Below are positions 37,008 through 45,443 of a DNA stretch of 64,000 nucleotides, piece by piece. The translations under genes and the position numbers were made by a program. Numbering within the stretch: position 1 is the stretch's first letter; each line of letters opens with the position of its first letter. Origin of the DNA: Thermodesulfobacteriota bacterium (GTDB lineage Bacteria > Desulfobacterota > WTBG01 > CAIYCZ01 > CAIRTM01). The stretch covers positions 1-64,000 of the forward strand of contig JAOAHH010000151.1 of assembly GCA_026415325.1 (NCBI GenBank). The letters are read 5' to 3'. The notes below the pieces were generated by a model. That model was not told the origin of the DNA, did not search any database, and worked only from the letters and a program-made list of their open reading frames with translations.

Positions 37008-37433
37008 CTACAGTTCAAGCACTTCCTGTTTGTGCGTTGGGAAGTCAAGGTAGGTAATCTTTTTCGGCACCACTTTAATGAGCGCATAGTTTGGGTCAGT
37101 GGGTCCCTGTTTCCAGTAGGCAGTCCATTTCTCTTTCCACTTTTCAGCACGAATAACATCCGAGGTTACAACTTCGGCATTTCCCTGCACCGAAATGCTG
37201 CTATGGTCACCGGGCCGATAGAGGAACACGCTCACCTTTGGATTATTTTTTATCTCCTTGATTTTATTTGATTGGCTGCCAGTTGCAAACCAAAAGACAA
37301 GATCTGGCCCAAGCGGCAGGTTTTCCATCATACGGCCTTTCGGGAAGCCAGCCTCGTCGATAGTGATGAGATTTGAGTATTCGTAGGTTTTGGCAAACTG
37401 TACAATCATGTTTTTTACATCCTCTCGAGACAT
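37008..37433 (-). CDS. Pyridoxamine 5'-phosphate oxidase-related FMN-binding protein
   Basis: A 141-residue split-barrel protein: ATGSQSNKIKEIKNNPKVSVFLYRPGD, QGNAEVVTSDVIRAEKW and LIKVVPKKITYLDF are typical of the 'general stress protein 26' type of PNPOx fold. Members bind FMN or F420; the reaction here is unknown. The ATG at 37433 has GGAGGTGCC before it. It runs from its own promoter and converges on the ureohydrolase. Confidence 0.8.
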   Translation of the reverse strand: MSREDVKNMIVQFAKTYEYSNLITIDEAGFPKGRMMENLPLGPDLVFWFATGSQSNKIKEIKNNPKVSVFLYRPGDHSSISVQGNAEVVTSDVIRAEKWKEKWTAYWKQGPTDPNYALIKVVPKKITYLDFPTHKQEVLEL

Positions 37434-37508
37434 AGGCACCTCCATATGTATGAAAGATTGCTCCTGAGTGTTTTGTTTCAGCACAGTGCATGATGATTAC
37501 CTTTTAAC

Positions 37509-37537
37509 ACTCTATCACAGTTTATCCACCATGTCAA
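37509..37537 (-). promoter_or_regulatory. Promoter of the PNPOx-family gene
   Basis: On the minus strand TTGACA (37537-37532), 17-bp spacer, TAGAGT (37514-37509), about 75 bp upstream of the ATG at 37433. The other part of this 346-bp intergenic region (37538-37779) is A/T-rich; it must contain the promoter of the PilZ gene, but I could not identify it with confidence. Confidence 0.6.
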
Positions 37538-37779
37538 AAAAATGGCATTACCAAGAGTTAATAATAAACGAAGATCAACCTGAGGGGTTTTAGAATACCC
37601 GGTTTTTTTACGGTGTAAAGGCTATAAAACGCTCCAGCTGTTGGTATTTTCAAAACTTTTTATCGGTCTCTACCCTGCTCTGACGGCTTATGGATACAAT
37701 GGGAAGACTATATGGGCATAATCTTTGCTGCTATCTTTATTCTGATGGCTCATATTTAAAATTATTTAAAGGAGGCTTT

Positions 37780-39249
37780 ATGCTGCAGGGGAATGAACAG
37801 GGGTATACTACCTACGAACCGCTTTCTTTATTTGTCCTTTCTTCAGACAGACGAGCAAATCCTTATATTCGCTCGCGGCAGCGCAGGAAATTTGATCGGC
37901 GGCAGGCGATGCGGGTTGGTATTCAGGCGATGACATTTGTCAGCGAGAACGGCAAGATCAAGGCTGGTCGCCTGCTCGATATCAGTGATACCGGAGGCCA
38001 TATTGAAGTTGATGGCCATGAGCCCATAGAACAGCAAAGGTTTTTGATCGGTATCCCCCTGCTCAGCGGCAAACAAATTCACTGTGAAAGGGTATGGACG
38101 CGCAACGATAATGGAAACGCCTGCCGATATGGGGTTCGTTTCATCAACCTCTCTCCTCGCGACAAGGCAGAGTTGCGGAAGCGCTATCTCCTCAACCCTG
38201 ATGTTATCGCAGGATATGCACACACGCTATCCGCTCGGACACAATCTCATAAGCAGCAGGAAGAGATCAAATCATTTTTCCTTATCGATGTCCGGAGAGC
38301 GCTTGAGGAATTGATTGAGATTGATCATATGATTGCCCAGCAGCTCCCTCATGAGCTCATTCTGCAGCGGTGCACCAAGACACTTGATGAACTTGTGGTT
38401 GCCGGTGAGCGGCTTGCCGATATTGTGGACAATGAGGTGCTCATGAAAGACGTAAAGCAACGGGTCAGGCTTGTGCTCGGTTACTTTCTTTATCAATCAA
38501 CGGTTTTTAAACGGGGTTTTGAAAAGCCACGAGGCTATCCCGGTGATTACCAGATGCTTGAAATTGTCTATAATAATCGGGAGGTTTCCCAGGGTATTGG
38601 TGCATATATTGATCGGTACGGGCTCGAGGTTCCGTATGCCGTCGCTATCCGCCTACGGAAGGATACGATGCGGGATATCCTCAAAGAATATCTGAACACG
38701 AGTACCGAACCTGCGCTTAAAATATTAAACCTCGCATCAGGCGGGTGCAGAGAAATACGAGAATTATGTGAACAGCAGCTCTCATATGCAGGTGTTGTGG
38801 ATTTATATTGCATCGATCAGGATGATGCTGCACTTGATTTTTCGCGTCAAGCACTTTCGGCGCTTGATAACGGCTGTTTGCATGTCCATTTAGTTAAGGG
38901 TAACATTGTGCGGCTTGAAGATATTGACCTTGGCACGGATAACAGTTTTGATCTTATCTACAGTATTGGAATTGCAGATTATTTGCAAGACAGGATGCTC
39001 ATGAAAATCTTTCGCGATTCATATAACAAATTAAAAGTCGGCGGCAGGCTTATCGTTGCCTATAAAGATAAAGAGCGGCATAAACCGGTTGCGCTCAATT
39101 GGTATGGTGATTGGTATTTTATACCAAGAAACGAGGAGGAGCTTATCCGTCTTGCCCAGGAGGCGATAGGAAAAGACAATATCAGTGTTTCAGTTATCCG
39201 CGAGCCTTCAGGTGTTATCTTTTTTGCCGACATCAAAAAAATTAAATAA
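37780..39249 (+). CDS. PilZ domain fused to an SAM-dependent methyltransferase-like domain
   Basis: A 489-residue protein. The N-terminal PilZ domain (about residues 33-130) shows the c-di-GMP-binding signature: RRKFDRR (R36xxxR40) and LLDISDTGGHIEV (DxSxxG at 67-72). After a helical middle section, a Rossmann methyltransferase domain begins near residue 315, with ILNLASGGCREI as SAM motif I, DLYCIDQDDAALDFS and FDLIYSIGIADYL. It should methylate an unknown target when c-di-GMP is bound; the link is inference. ATG at 37780 has a perfect AAAGGAGG five bases upstream. The open frame starts earlier, but that part lacks a ribosome-binding site. It ends with a strong terminator before a signal-transduction kinase. 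Confidence 0.78.
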   Translation: MLQGNEQGYTTYEPLSLFVLSSDRRANPYIRSRQRRKFDRRQAMRVGIQAMTFVSENGKIKAGRLLDISDTGGHIEVDGHEPIEQQRFLIGIPLLSGKQIHCERVWTRNDNGNACRYGVRFINLSPRDKAELRKRYLLNPDVIAGYAHTLSARTQSHKQQEEIKSFFLIDVRRALEELIEIDHMIAQQLPHELILQRCTKTLDELVVAGERLADIVDNEVLMKDVKQRVRLVLGYFLYQSTVFKRGFEKPRGYPGDYQMLEIVYNNREVSQGIGAYIDRYGLEVPYAVAIRLRKDTMRDILKEYLNTSTEPALKILNLASGGCREIRELCEQQLSYAGVVDLYCIDQDDAALDFSRQALSALDNGCLHVHLVKGNIVRLEDIDLGTDNSFDLIYSIGIADYLQDRMLMKIFRDSYNKLKVGGRLIVAYKDKERHKPVALNWYGDWYFIPRNEEELIRLAQEAIGKDNISVSVIREPSGVIFFADIKKIK

Positions 39250-39277
39250 TTTTTTCATAGCCCCATGGTTCCCATTG

Positions 39278-39309
39278 AAAAAGAGGCATATGCTTGTGCC
39301 TCTTTTTTT
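39278..39309 (+). terminator. Rho-independent terminator after the PilZ-methyltransferase gene
   Basis: AAAAAGAGGCA (39278-39288) pairs with TGCCTCTTTTT (39297-39307), loop of eight bases, continuing T run to 39309. Confidence 0.88.
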
Positions 39310-39464
39310 CTGTGTTAAGTGAGCGGAGTAAATAGCCGATATGTCAAAATCCAGAAAGCGCATGCCGGCCAATGATTGTCTGTTAACCGGCCATCAATGG
39401 CGACTGTAGGGAGCATTTTGTACAGGAGGGGGGTACAGACCAGAAAAAAACTGGGTGAATATCG

Positions 39465-41402
39465 ATGCATATAGCATCCCGCAAAACGACGAGAACCGGT
39501 GCTACCGCTCACCCGCCAGACCTTACCGATGCTATGAAAATGAATTTGGCGACGCTTGCGTTTGCCAGCGAACTTGAGCGAGAATTTACCGAGGTATATT
39601 TTCGTACGTCACTGCCACAGGTTCGCATCTCGCTATTACTTGCCGCTATCTTTTTTGCGCTGTTCGGCGTTCTGGATGCAGCACTAGCCGGCGACATAAA
39701 ACAGGATCTCTGGCTTATCCGATATGGTTTTATTTGTCCAGGGATCATCCTGCTGCTGCTCTTTTCCTTTACACCATTTTTTAAAAAATATATGCAGCCG
39801 GCACTTGCTGCGGGGATGGTATGGGCAGGCATTGGAATAGTTTATATGATTTTAATCGCACCCCCACCTGCGAATTACTCATATTATGCCGGGCTGATCC
39901 TTGTGTTCATGTACGGGTATACCTTTATCAAGCTTAGATTTATATGGGCAAGTCTTGCAGGCTGGTTTCTCGTGGTAATGTATGAAATCGCCGCACTGCT
40001 TGTATCCACGCCGATTCCAATCTTCATTAACAACAATTTTTTCTTTATCAGCGCAAACATCATCGGAATGTGTGCTGCATATTCCATAGAATATTTTGCC
40101 CGAAGGGATTTTTATCTGGCGCGGCTCTTGGAGCAAGAACGGGAAAAAGTTGCTGCAGCAAACCGCGAGCTTGAAGCAAAGGTGCAGGAACGGACGGCAC
40201 AACTGATCCAGGCAAATAAGGTACTGCGGCTTGAAATGCAGGAGCGCAAACGCGCTGAAAAAGAATTGATCCACGCTCATAAAATGGAAGCGATCGGGAC
40301 ACTTGCCGGAGGGATTGCCCACGACTTCAACAATATTCTGACGGCAATTATGGGATTTGCTGAAATTGGTCTCCATAAGAAAACTATCGATGACGCAAAG
40401 CTCAAATACATTTTTGAACAGATTTTGCAGGCAGGATTGCGGGCAAAAGATCTCATTCGTCAGATTTTGACGTTTAGCAGGCAGCGCGATCAGGAACGTG
40501 TGCCGGTAAAGATGGGGAGTATTGTCAAAGAGGCATTAAAACTTTTGCGTGCAACGCTCCCCAAAAATATCCAGCTTCATGAAATAATCCGCACCGAACA
40601 TGATATTGTTCTTGCCGGACCCACACAACTCCATCAAATCGTTATGAATCTTTGTACCAATGCGGCCCACGCCATGCGCGAAACGGGTGGTACGATCGAG
40701 GTTATCCTTGACGCCGCTTCACCTGACACAGGGCAGCCTCATAGCGGACAGTATATAGAACTTAATGTGCGCGACACCGGCTGCGGCATTGAACCCTCGA
40801 TTATCAACAGAATTTTCGATCCGTTTTTTACGACAAAAGCTCCGGGCGAAGGAACAGGGATGGGATTGTCGGTTGTGCACGGGATTGTACAATCATGCGG
40901 TGGGATGATACGGGTATCCAGTGAACTGGGAAGGGGAACAACGTTTCAGGTGCTGCTGCCGCTTGCCGAATCCGAAGAAAGCATGGACGAGCATGAAGAA
41001 GAACCGATTGAGCGGGGAAGCGGCCGTATTCTGTTTGTCGACGACGAGGAAGCACTCGTGGAGGTGGGGCACGAAATGCTTGAAGAAATCGGTTATACCG
41101 TCAGCGTTAAAACTGATGCGCGCGAAGCACTAGAAGTGTTTCGCGCACAACCAGAACAGTTTGACCTGATCATTACCGACAAGAATATGCCGGGCATGAC
41201 CGGGTTTGATCTTGCACGCGAAATTGCCCGGATTCGTCCTGATATCCCGATGATTCTCTGCTCAGGATATCATGATGAAGTAGAGGCTGAAAAAGCACGT
41301 GAACTGGGCTTCCGTGACATCATTGTCAAGCCGCTGTCGATGCGGGATATTGCTGAAACCATAAAACACGCGCTGGCGGGCAGCGGTAAGCATGACTCAT
41401 AA
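39465..41402 (+). CDS. Hybrid sensor histidine kinase with C-terminal receiver
   Basis: A 645-residue inner-membrane protein. About six hydrophobic segments lie between residues 52 and 211, followed by a coiled coil (215-265), the HisKA dimerisation helix with phospho-acceptor His286 in GGIAHDFNNIL, an HATPase domain (NLCTNAAHAM as N-box, DTGCGI and GTGMGLSVV glycine boxes) and a receiver domain from residue 520 with phospho-acceptor Asp572 (ITDKNMPGM) and Lys near the end (VKPLS). The HDFNN form belongs to the HisKA group with fast receivers. The N-terminal part is an unfamiliar membrane sensor. No response regulator with an output domain is nearby. The gene overlaps the next by 11 bp. Confidence 0.88.
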   Translation: MHIASRKTTRTGATAHPPDLTDAMKMNLATLAFASELEREFTEVYFRTSLPQVRISLLLAAIFFALFGVLDAALAGDIKQDLWLIRYGFICPGIILLLLFSFTPFFKKYMQPALAAGMVWAGIGIVYMILIAPPPANYSYYAGLILVFMYGYTFIKLRFIWASLAGWFLVVMYEIAALLVSTPIPIFINNNFFFISANIIGMCAAYSIEYFARRDFYLARLLEQEREKVAAANRELEAKVQERTAQLIQANKVLRLEMQERKRAEKELIHAHKMEAIGTLAGGIAHDFNNILTAIMGFAEIGLHKKTIDDAKLKYIFEQILQAGLRAKDLIRQILTFSRQRDQERVPVKMGSIVKEALKLLRATLPKNIQLHEIIRTEHDIVLAGPTQLHQIVMNLCTNAAHAMRETGGTIEVILDAASPDTGQPHSGQYIELNVRDTGCGIEPSIINRIFDPFFTTKAPGEGTGMGLSVVHGIVQSCGGMIRVSSELGRGTTFQVLLPLAESEESMDEHEEEPIERGSGRILFVDDEEALVEVGHEMLEEIGYTVSVKTDAREALEVFRAQPEQFDLIITDKNMPGMTGFDLAREIARIRPDIPMILCSGYHDEVEAEKARELGFRDIIVKPLSMRDIAETIKHALAGSGKHDS

Positions 41403-42249
41403 GCGCAGCCAACATGCCATATGTGCGGCAATCATTATCATCAGCTTTATCATCGCTGAAGGCGGTATTAGCGCATGCTTTGCTGATGAGAGCACTATTT
41501 TTTTATGCCGTGTGCCGTTTTCCTTGTTTGACGGCATCAAGTTGCAGACCAGCAACTGCAATCCAAAACTGACTAACGCAAACCATCTTATTCAAAAAGT
41601 AAACCATCTCACCGGCAGCGATCTTAAAGATTGGAACAGCCTGCTGATCCAAAGCCTTGATCTGGTTCTCTGGCGGGACCTTTCAAAATATTTCAAGGCC
41701 GATGTTGCTCTGGCAGGATCGACCGGTTCGTTAGTGTCATCCAGTACCGGCTTTCGCTCAAAACCGTATGATGTATCGATTCGGATGCGGCAGCGGTATA
41801 CGGCTGTTGAAGCGTGGTCAAACCTCTATTTTTATCCGTTGACAACCGACTGCCGCGATGTATACGCGTCGGGCCGGATTATCGAACCGTTTATCGCTCT
41901 GGGGCTTGGGTATACGTGGTTTCGCAGCGAGTCGGTTTTCAAACTGCGCAAGGGGGATTTTTTTTACAACCGGACGCGGGTCAACTGGAACAGCGGCGAA
42001 TGGGGTTATAAAATCATGACGGGCTTTAATGTAAACCTCGGAAACCTTTCTCCGCGGATGAACCGCTGGATTGTCACTGTGTCGGCATTTCAGATCTGGA
42101 ACCGGCTGAAGGGCAACGCGACGCTGCATCTCACCGACGAGCTGAAAATAAACGGCAGGCGCGTCCGCGCCGACCTGAAAGCCCGGCAGCGCATGGATAT
42201 TGACCTCACCGGACCGTACTTTTCCCTCGCCGTGGGGCGCTACTTTTAA
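41392..42249 (+). CDS. Putative outer-membrane protein (unknown family)
   Basis: A 285-residue protein with an N-terminal hydrophobic signal (IIIISFIIAEGGISACFA) and a mainly beta-strand body with alternating aromatic and hydrophobic residues, ending in ...SLAVGRYF, a terminal phenylalanine like outer-membrane beta-barrels. Repeated patterns such as YTAVEAWSNLYFYPL and GLGYTWFRSESVFKL fit barrel strands. I do not recognise the family. It overlaps the hybrid kinase gene by 11 bp, so the two are translated together and the protein may be part of the same sensory system, which is inference. Confidence 0.6.
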   Translation: MTHKRSQHAICAAIIIISFIIAEGGISACFADESTIFLCRVPFSLFDGIKLQTSNCNPKLTNANHLIQKVNHLTGSDLKDWNSLLIQSLDLVLWRDLSKYFKADVALAGSTGSLVSSSTGFRSKPYDVSIRMRQRYTAVEAWSNLYFYPLTTDCRDVYASGRIIEPFIALGLGYTWFRSESVFKLRKGDFFYNRTRVNWNSGEWGYKIMTGFNVNLGNLSPRMNRWIVTVSAFQIWNRLKGNATLHLTDELKINGRRVRADLKARQRMDIDLTGPYFSLAVGRYF

Positions 42250-42283
42250 TCAGAACCGTTCACCAATATACCATTCAGACGGA

Positions 42284-43411
42284 TCAGAGCGCTTCAAGAA
42301 ACACACGCACCGCAGTGAGTATCTCCTCCTGCTGTTCTTCCCGAGATATGACCGCAGGGTTATCGCCGTACTGCACCGGATAGGGGGTAGTGTCATACCA
42401 GCCCATCTGGGTATGGTTGCCCCCGACAATCGGCACGAACTGAGTTCCGGCAGGCAGATCCGCAACCGAGTCCTGTATCTCATCGCTGGTTACCAAGCCA
42501 TCGCGGGTGCCGTAAATTGAAACAACTTTTACATCGCTTTCGGCAATGCTGAATGAACTTGACGGATAGGCTGCCAGTAGCACCACACCGTCAATGCCAC
42601 CAAAATCTTTTGTGTAGCGGCACGACATGACACCTCCCAATGAATGGCCGCCGATTGCCCAAGAAGTGATATCGCCGTGGTCTTCAATAACCTTTTTGGC
42701 GCGATCATACCCGAAAATGGCAAGATCTGATGGCATCTGAATAAGCACACAGAGATATCCTTGCGCTGCAATGCTCTGCAGCAATGGTGCATAGGATTCA
42801 GGTTTGACCTTGCCGCCGGGGTAAAAGATAACCCCTTTAGTGGGGACTGCATTTTTCGGTGCAAACGCATAGTATCCATCACCGCGCCATTCGGGAACCG
42901 TGACCTTTTGAACCGCAACGGCATTATCAGACTGGAGTGCGTCAATGGCTTCAGGAAGGGCGGGATAAGAACCGGCCGGAGCACCGCCACGGGCAAGAAG
43001 CCGCTTAGTTTTTACCTCCAGCGGTGCAGAGGTCACAGATGCCCCGCCTGACCCGATTGCTTCAACCGTGTAATAATAGGTTGTGTTTGGCATAAGACCC
43101 TTATCGGTAAACGTATAGCTGCCACCGATAGCGGCGCTGCCGTATGCCGGAATGATCCCGTCACGGTTAACCTTGTATAATGATCCGTTATGTGGTGTTG
43201 TGTTGCGGTACAGGTTAAAACCGGTGCAATTGGGTTCATTGTCGGTTGTCCAATTTATCACAACTTTGCATTTATCCGGCCATGAACCAGTGTATGAAAT
43301 GCTTGCGATCGTATGATTATCATCGGTTCCATTCTGGGCGATAGCATGCGTAGTGAACGCGAGCAGTATACAGCAGAAAATGATTGAAAAAAGGCACCTG
43401 AATGTTTTCAT
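42284..43411 (-). CDS. Secreted fibronectin type III / alpha-beta hydrolase protein
   Basis: A 375-residue protein with a signal peptide (KTFRCLFSIIFCCILLAF ending at THAIAQ), then a fibronectin type III domain (about residues 30-130, with YTVEAIGSGGASVTSAPLEV), and a hydrolase domain: nucleophile in GGHSLGGVM, Asp in YGTRDGLV and His in GGNHTQMGWYD. It resembles the dienelactone hydrolase/alpha-beta hydrolase-5 group. The substrate may be an ester in the periplasm or outside. ATG at 43411 has GGGAGGG upstream. It is convergent with the outer-membrane gene and has its own promoter. Confidence 0.78.
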   Translation of the reverse strand: MKTFRCLFSIIFCCILLAFTTHAIAQNGTDDNHTIASISYTGSWPDKCKVVINWTTDNEPNCTGFNLYRNTTPHNGSLYKVNRDGIIPAYGSAAIGGSYTFTDKGLMPNTTYYYTVEAIGSGGASVTSAPLEVKTKRLLARGGAPAGSYPALPEAIDALQSDNAVAVQKVTVPEWRGDGYYAFAPKNAVPTKGVIFYPGGKVKPESYAPLLQSIAAQGYLCVLIQMPSDLAIFGYDRAKKVIEDHGDITSWAIGGHSLGGVMSCRYTKDFGGIDGVVLLAAYPSSSFSIAESDVKVVSIYGTRDGLVTSDEIQDSVADLPAGTQFVPIVGGNHTQMGWYDTTPYPVQYGDNPAVISREEQQEEILTAVRVFLEAL

Positions 43412-43467
43412 GATGCACCCTCCCTCTCGGTGTGAATCTTTTGAGCATAAACAGCACCCGGAAAGCA

Positions 43468-43496
43468 ATTTTATTGAAAAGCAAAAAAAGAATCAA
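43468..43496 (-). promoter_or_regulatory. Promoter of the secreted hydrolase gene
   Basis: Minus-strand TTGATT (43496-43491), 17-bp spacer and TAAAAT (43473-43468), about 57 bp upstream of the ATG at 43411. Confidence 0.55.
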
Positions 43497-43591
43497 GTGC
43501 AACTATAGAATCAAAGAATTCTCTTTGCATGCGTCTCTCTTTTACGGTAGTATAGAAATAATTAAGTTGACTTTCCTGAAAGGAGCATGCA

Positions 43592-43717
43592 ATGAAGAAA
43601 TGGCGCTGCACTACATGTGGATATGTTCATAAAGGGGAAACCCCTCCCGACCAGTGTCCGGTCTGCAAGATGCACAAATCAATGAAACCCGGCCCGTTGT
43701 TTGTCGAAGTGAAATAA
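43592..43717 (+). CDS. Small rubredoxin-like protein (41 residues)
   Basis: A 41-codon gene encoding MKKWRCTTCGYVHKGETPPD, then QCPVCKMH and a lysine-rich end. Four cysteines in CTTCGY and CPVC match the knuckles of the rubredoxin-like domain found at the C-terminus of rubrerythrins, so it should bind one iron or zinc ion. A good AAAGGAG ribosome-binding site lies nine bases upstream. It lies 21 bp before the HIT gene on the same strand. Known: free domains of this kind carry electrons to diiron peroxidases; the only diiron protein in the window is at 19394. Confidence 0.85.
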   Translation: MKKWRCTTCGYVHKGETPPDQCPVCKMHKSMKPGPLFVEVK

Positions 43718-43738
43718 CATGAGATATCTTTATCACCC

Positions 43739-44176
43739 ATGAGCACAGATACAACCTGTGTATTCTGCGATATTGTTGCTGGTCGGGCACCTGGATATAT
43801 CATCCATGAAGACGATCTCTCGCTGTGTCTTCTTGATATCAACCCTTACACCAAGGGACATTGCCTTGTCATCCCGAAACGACATGTGCCATGGTGGCAT
43901 GACTTAACAGAAAAAGAAACTGCAAGCCTTTTTGCCGTTGCCCGCACGGTATCACAAAAAATCATGGAGGTTTACCGGCCTGATTTTGTCAGTCTCTTTG
44001 CACGGGGGCGTCGCATCCCCCACACGCATATTTTTCTGATTCCCACCTTTGGTGACGACATGATTGACCGGTTCTTTAACGCACTCGAGAAATTTCAGGA
44101 ATCGCCGCCCGATCTTGTAAGGCTTCGCGACAACGCTGTCATGGAGGAAGTCGCCCGCGCCCTGAAAATCGCATAA
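43739..44176 (+). CDS. HIT family protein with altered histidine triad
   Basis: A 145-residue protein with the CVFCDIVAG zinc cysteines (Cys7, Cys10), DINPYTKGHCLVIPKRHV, and the triad region RIPHTHIFLIPTF. The three histidines of the HxHxH pattern are His95, His97 and Phe99, so the third is replaced by Phe. His97, the nucleophile position, is kept. Known: HIT enzymes hydrolyse nucleoside phosphoramidates or dinucleoside polyphosphates. Loss of the third histidine may alter but need not abolish activity. It lies after the rubredoxin-like gene, with no other link visible. Confidence 0.85.
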   Translation: MSTDTTCVFCDIVAGRAPGYIIHEDDLSLCLLDINPYTKGHCLVIPKRHVPWWHDLTEKETASLFAVARTVSQKIMEVYRPDFVSLFARGRRIPHTHIFLIPTFGDDMIDRFFNALEKFQESPPDLVRLRDNAVMEEVARALKIA

Positions 44177-44298
44177 TAAGCCCCTCCTATTTCCCCAGAA
44201 GAGCCCCTTCTGTTTCTATTAATTAACAACAGGAAAAAATTACCTGGGAAGGTAGTATTTACACCTTTGCGTATCCTGTTTTGCAGGTGCCTTAATAC

Positions 44299-44354
44299 TG
44301 CTAACCATCCGCAAAAACATATTTTTTTTCTTTGGCAAGCTCCTTGCTAACCAT
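44299..44354. repeat. Direct repeat TGCTAACCAT upstream of the winged-helix regulator
   Basis: TGCTAACCAT occurs at 44299-44308 and again at 44345-44354, 46 bp apart, within the intergenic region before the regulator gene (44392). It could be an operator for that regulator. Only sequence repetition supports this. No clear promoter was seen in this 215-bp gap. Confidence 0.35.
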
Positions 44355-44391
44355 TCAGTCAGTGAATGAACAAACTGCAGCAGGTTTGAAC

Positions 44392-44751
44392 ATGAATCTT
44401 GCAGCGATTCGCAACATCCACGACGGAGCAGAATTTTTTGCGCCGACCAAAAAACTGCGTCGGTTGTCAATTTTAATGGTAATCGAGCACAATCCAAATG
44501 TGAGCCAACACGCGATCGGAAGACTTACCAGTCTGAGCAGCGCTATGGTGAATCAGTACATAAGAGATCTGCAGCAGGAACGATTGATCAGTGTTGAAGG
44601 AGATAACAACCGTACCCAAACCTATCATTTGACCACTGCTGGCAGAAAAGAGCTGAAGTCTTTACGTGCGTTATATGCTGCTGAACTTACGGCGCTGTGT
44701 GAAGGCGCATGTGGTGTTGTAAAGGAGGAGAACTGTGGCACTGGCGATTGA
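44392..44751 (+). CDS. Winged-helix (MarR-like) transcriptional regulator
   Basis: A 119-residue protein with KLRRLSILMVIEHNPNVSQHAIGRLTSLSSAMVNQYIRDLQQERLI, a winged helix-turn-helix with recognition helix about SSAMVNQYIRDL, followed by a wing (VEGDNNRTQTYHLT). ATG at 44392 is preferred over a TTG 20 codons upstream. It overlaps the UpxY-type gene by 17 bp and probably controls the polysaccharide locus. Regulator plus UpxY pairs at the head of such loci are common. Confidence 0.75.
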   Translation: MNLAAIRNIHDGAEFFAPTKKLRRLSILMVIEHNPNVSQHAIGRLTSLSSAMVNQYIRDLQQERLISVEGDNNRTQTYHLTTAGRKELKSLRALYAAELTALCEGACGVVKEENCGTGD

Positions 44752-45286
44752 GAAGAACCCTCCACCGATGTCCCCACAGACGATTTTGGAAGAGCCGATC
44801 AACGGCACCGTGTGGTGGGTTGCGCACACCAAAAGCCGGCGGGAAAAAGCGCTTGCAGAGTTTCTCGGAGAACGAGGCATCGGGTACTACCTGCCGATGG
44901 TGAAGTCTCGGCAACCCAGTTGCCGGAGAGAAAGGTTTTCCTTGCTGCCGCTTTTTTCGGGATATCTTTTTTTTAAGGGTGATAGGGATGATCGGTACCA
45001 TGCATACACTTCAAACCATATCGCGCGCGTACTTGAGGTGAAGGATCAAGAAAAATTGCGGCGGGAGCTTTTGCAGATAGCGCGGGTGATTGCAGCGCGA
45101 GAGCTGATGTCTCCATGCGATTTTTTTACCGAAGGTCAGCGCGTGCGTGTCACGTGCGGTCCGCTTAAAGGTGTCGAAGGCATTATTCAGCGCAAAAACG
45201 GCTCGTGCCGTTTGGTGCTTACGGTCAGTGCCATCGCGCAGTCATTTGCGGTAAATATCGACGCCGAGATGGTAGCGGCGGTATAG
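44735..45286 (+). CDS. UpxY/RfaH-type NusG paralogue (transcription antiterminator)
   Basis: A 183-residue protein with the NusG N-terminal domain (WWVAHTKSRREKALAEFLGERGIGYYLPMV, then LLPLFSGYLFFKGD) and a C-terminal KOW domain (EGQRVRVTCGPLKGVEGIIQRKNG). Specialised NusG paralogues such as RfaH, UpxY and LoaP load onto RNA polymerase at polysaccharide or secondary metabolite operons and suppress termination. It starts with GTG at 44735 after AAAGGAGG. It overlaps the regulator gene. A hairpin sequence found twice downstream could be a recruitment signal. Confidence 0.88.
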   Translation: MALAIEKNPPPMSPQTILEEPINGTVWWVAHTKSRREKALAEFLGERGIGYYLPMVKSRQPSCRRERFSLLPLFSGYLFFKGDRDDRYHAYTSNHIARVLEVKDQEKLRRELLQIARVIAARELMSPCDFFTEGQRVRVTCGPLKGVEGIIQRKNGSCRLVLTVSAIAQSFAVNIDAEMVAAV

Positions 45287-45296
45287 AAACTCAGTG

Positions 45297-45315
45297 CTCA
45301 GCAATAAGCGCTGAG
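45297..45315. repeat. Small inverted repeat after the UpxY-type gene
   Basis: CTCAGC (45297-45302) and GCTGAG (45310-45315) form a 6-bp stem with a 7-base loop shortly after the stop codon at 45286. It is followed by an imperfect GTGAAAC/GTGAAGG repetition, with no T run. The remainder up to 45398 shows no gene. Confidence 0.35.
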
Positions 45316-45398
45316 TATAAACGTGAAACGTGAAGGGTGAGCAGAGAGAAGCATTTAAGCTTTCTGTTCACCAATTACCTCATATGATTTACCCGAGA

Positions 45399-45430
45399 AA
45401 GGGGCTTTTGCCCCCCAAAGGGACGGAGTG
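45399..45430 (+). repeat. Hairpin-containing direct repeat, copy 1
   Basis: The 32-base unit starts AAGGGGCTTTTGCCCC and ends AAAGGGACGGAGTG. The first part folds into a GGGGC-TTTT-GCCCC hairpin. The same unit occurs at 46373-46403 with one C fewer. The two copies flank the minus-strand nucleotidyltransferase module. Possible roles are a recruitment signal for the UpxY-type protein or the footprint of an insertion. Confidence 0.85.
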
Positions 45431-45443
45431 TCGGCGGAGGACA

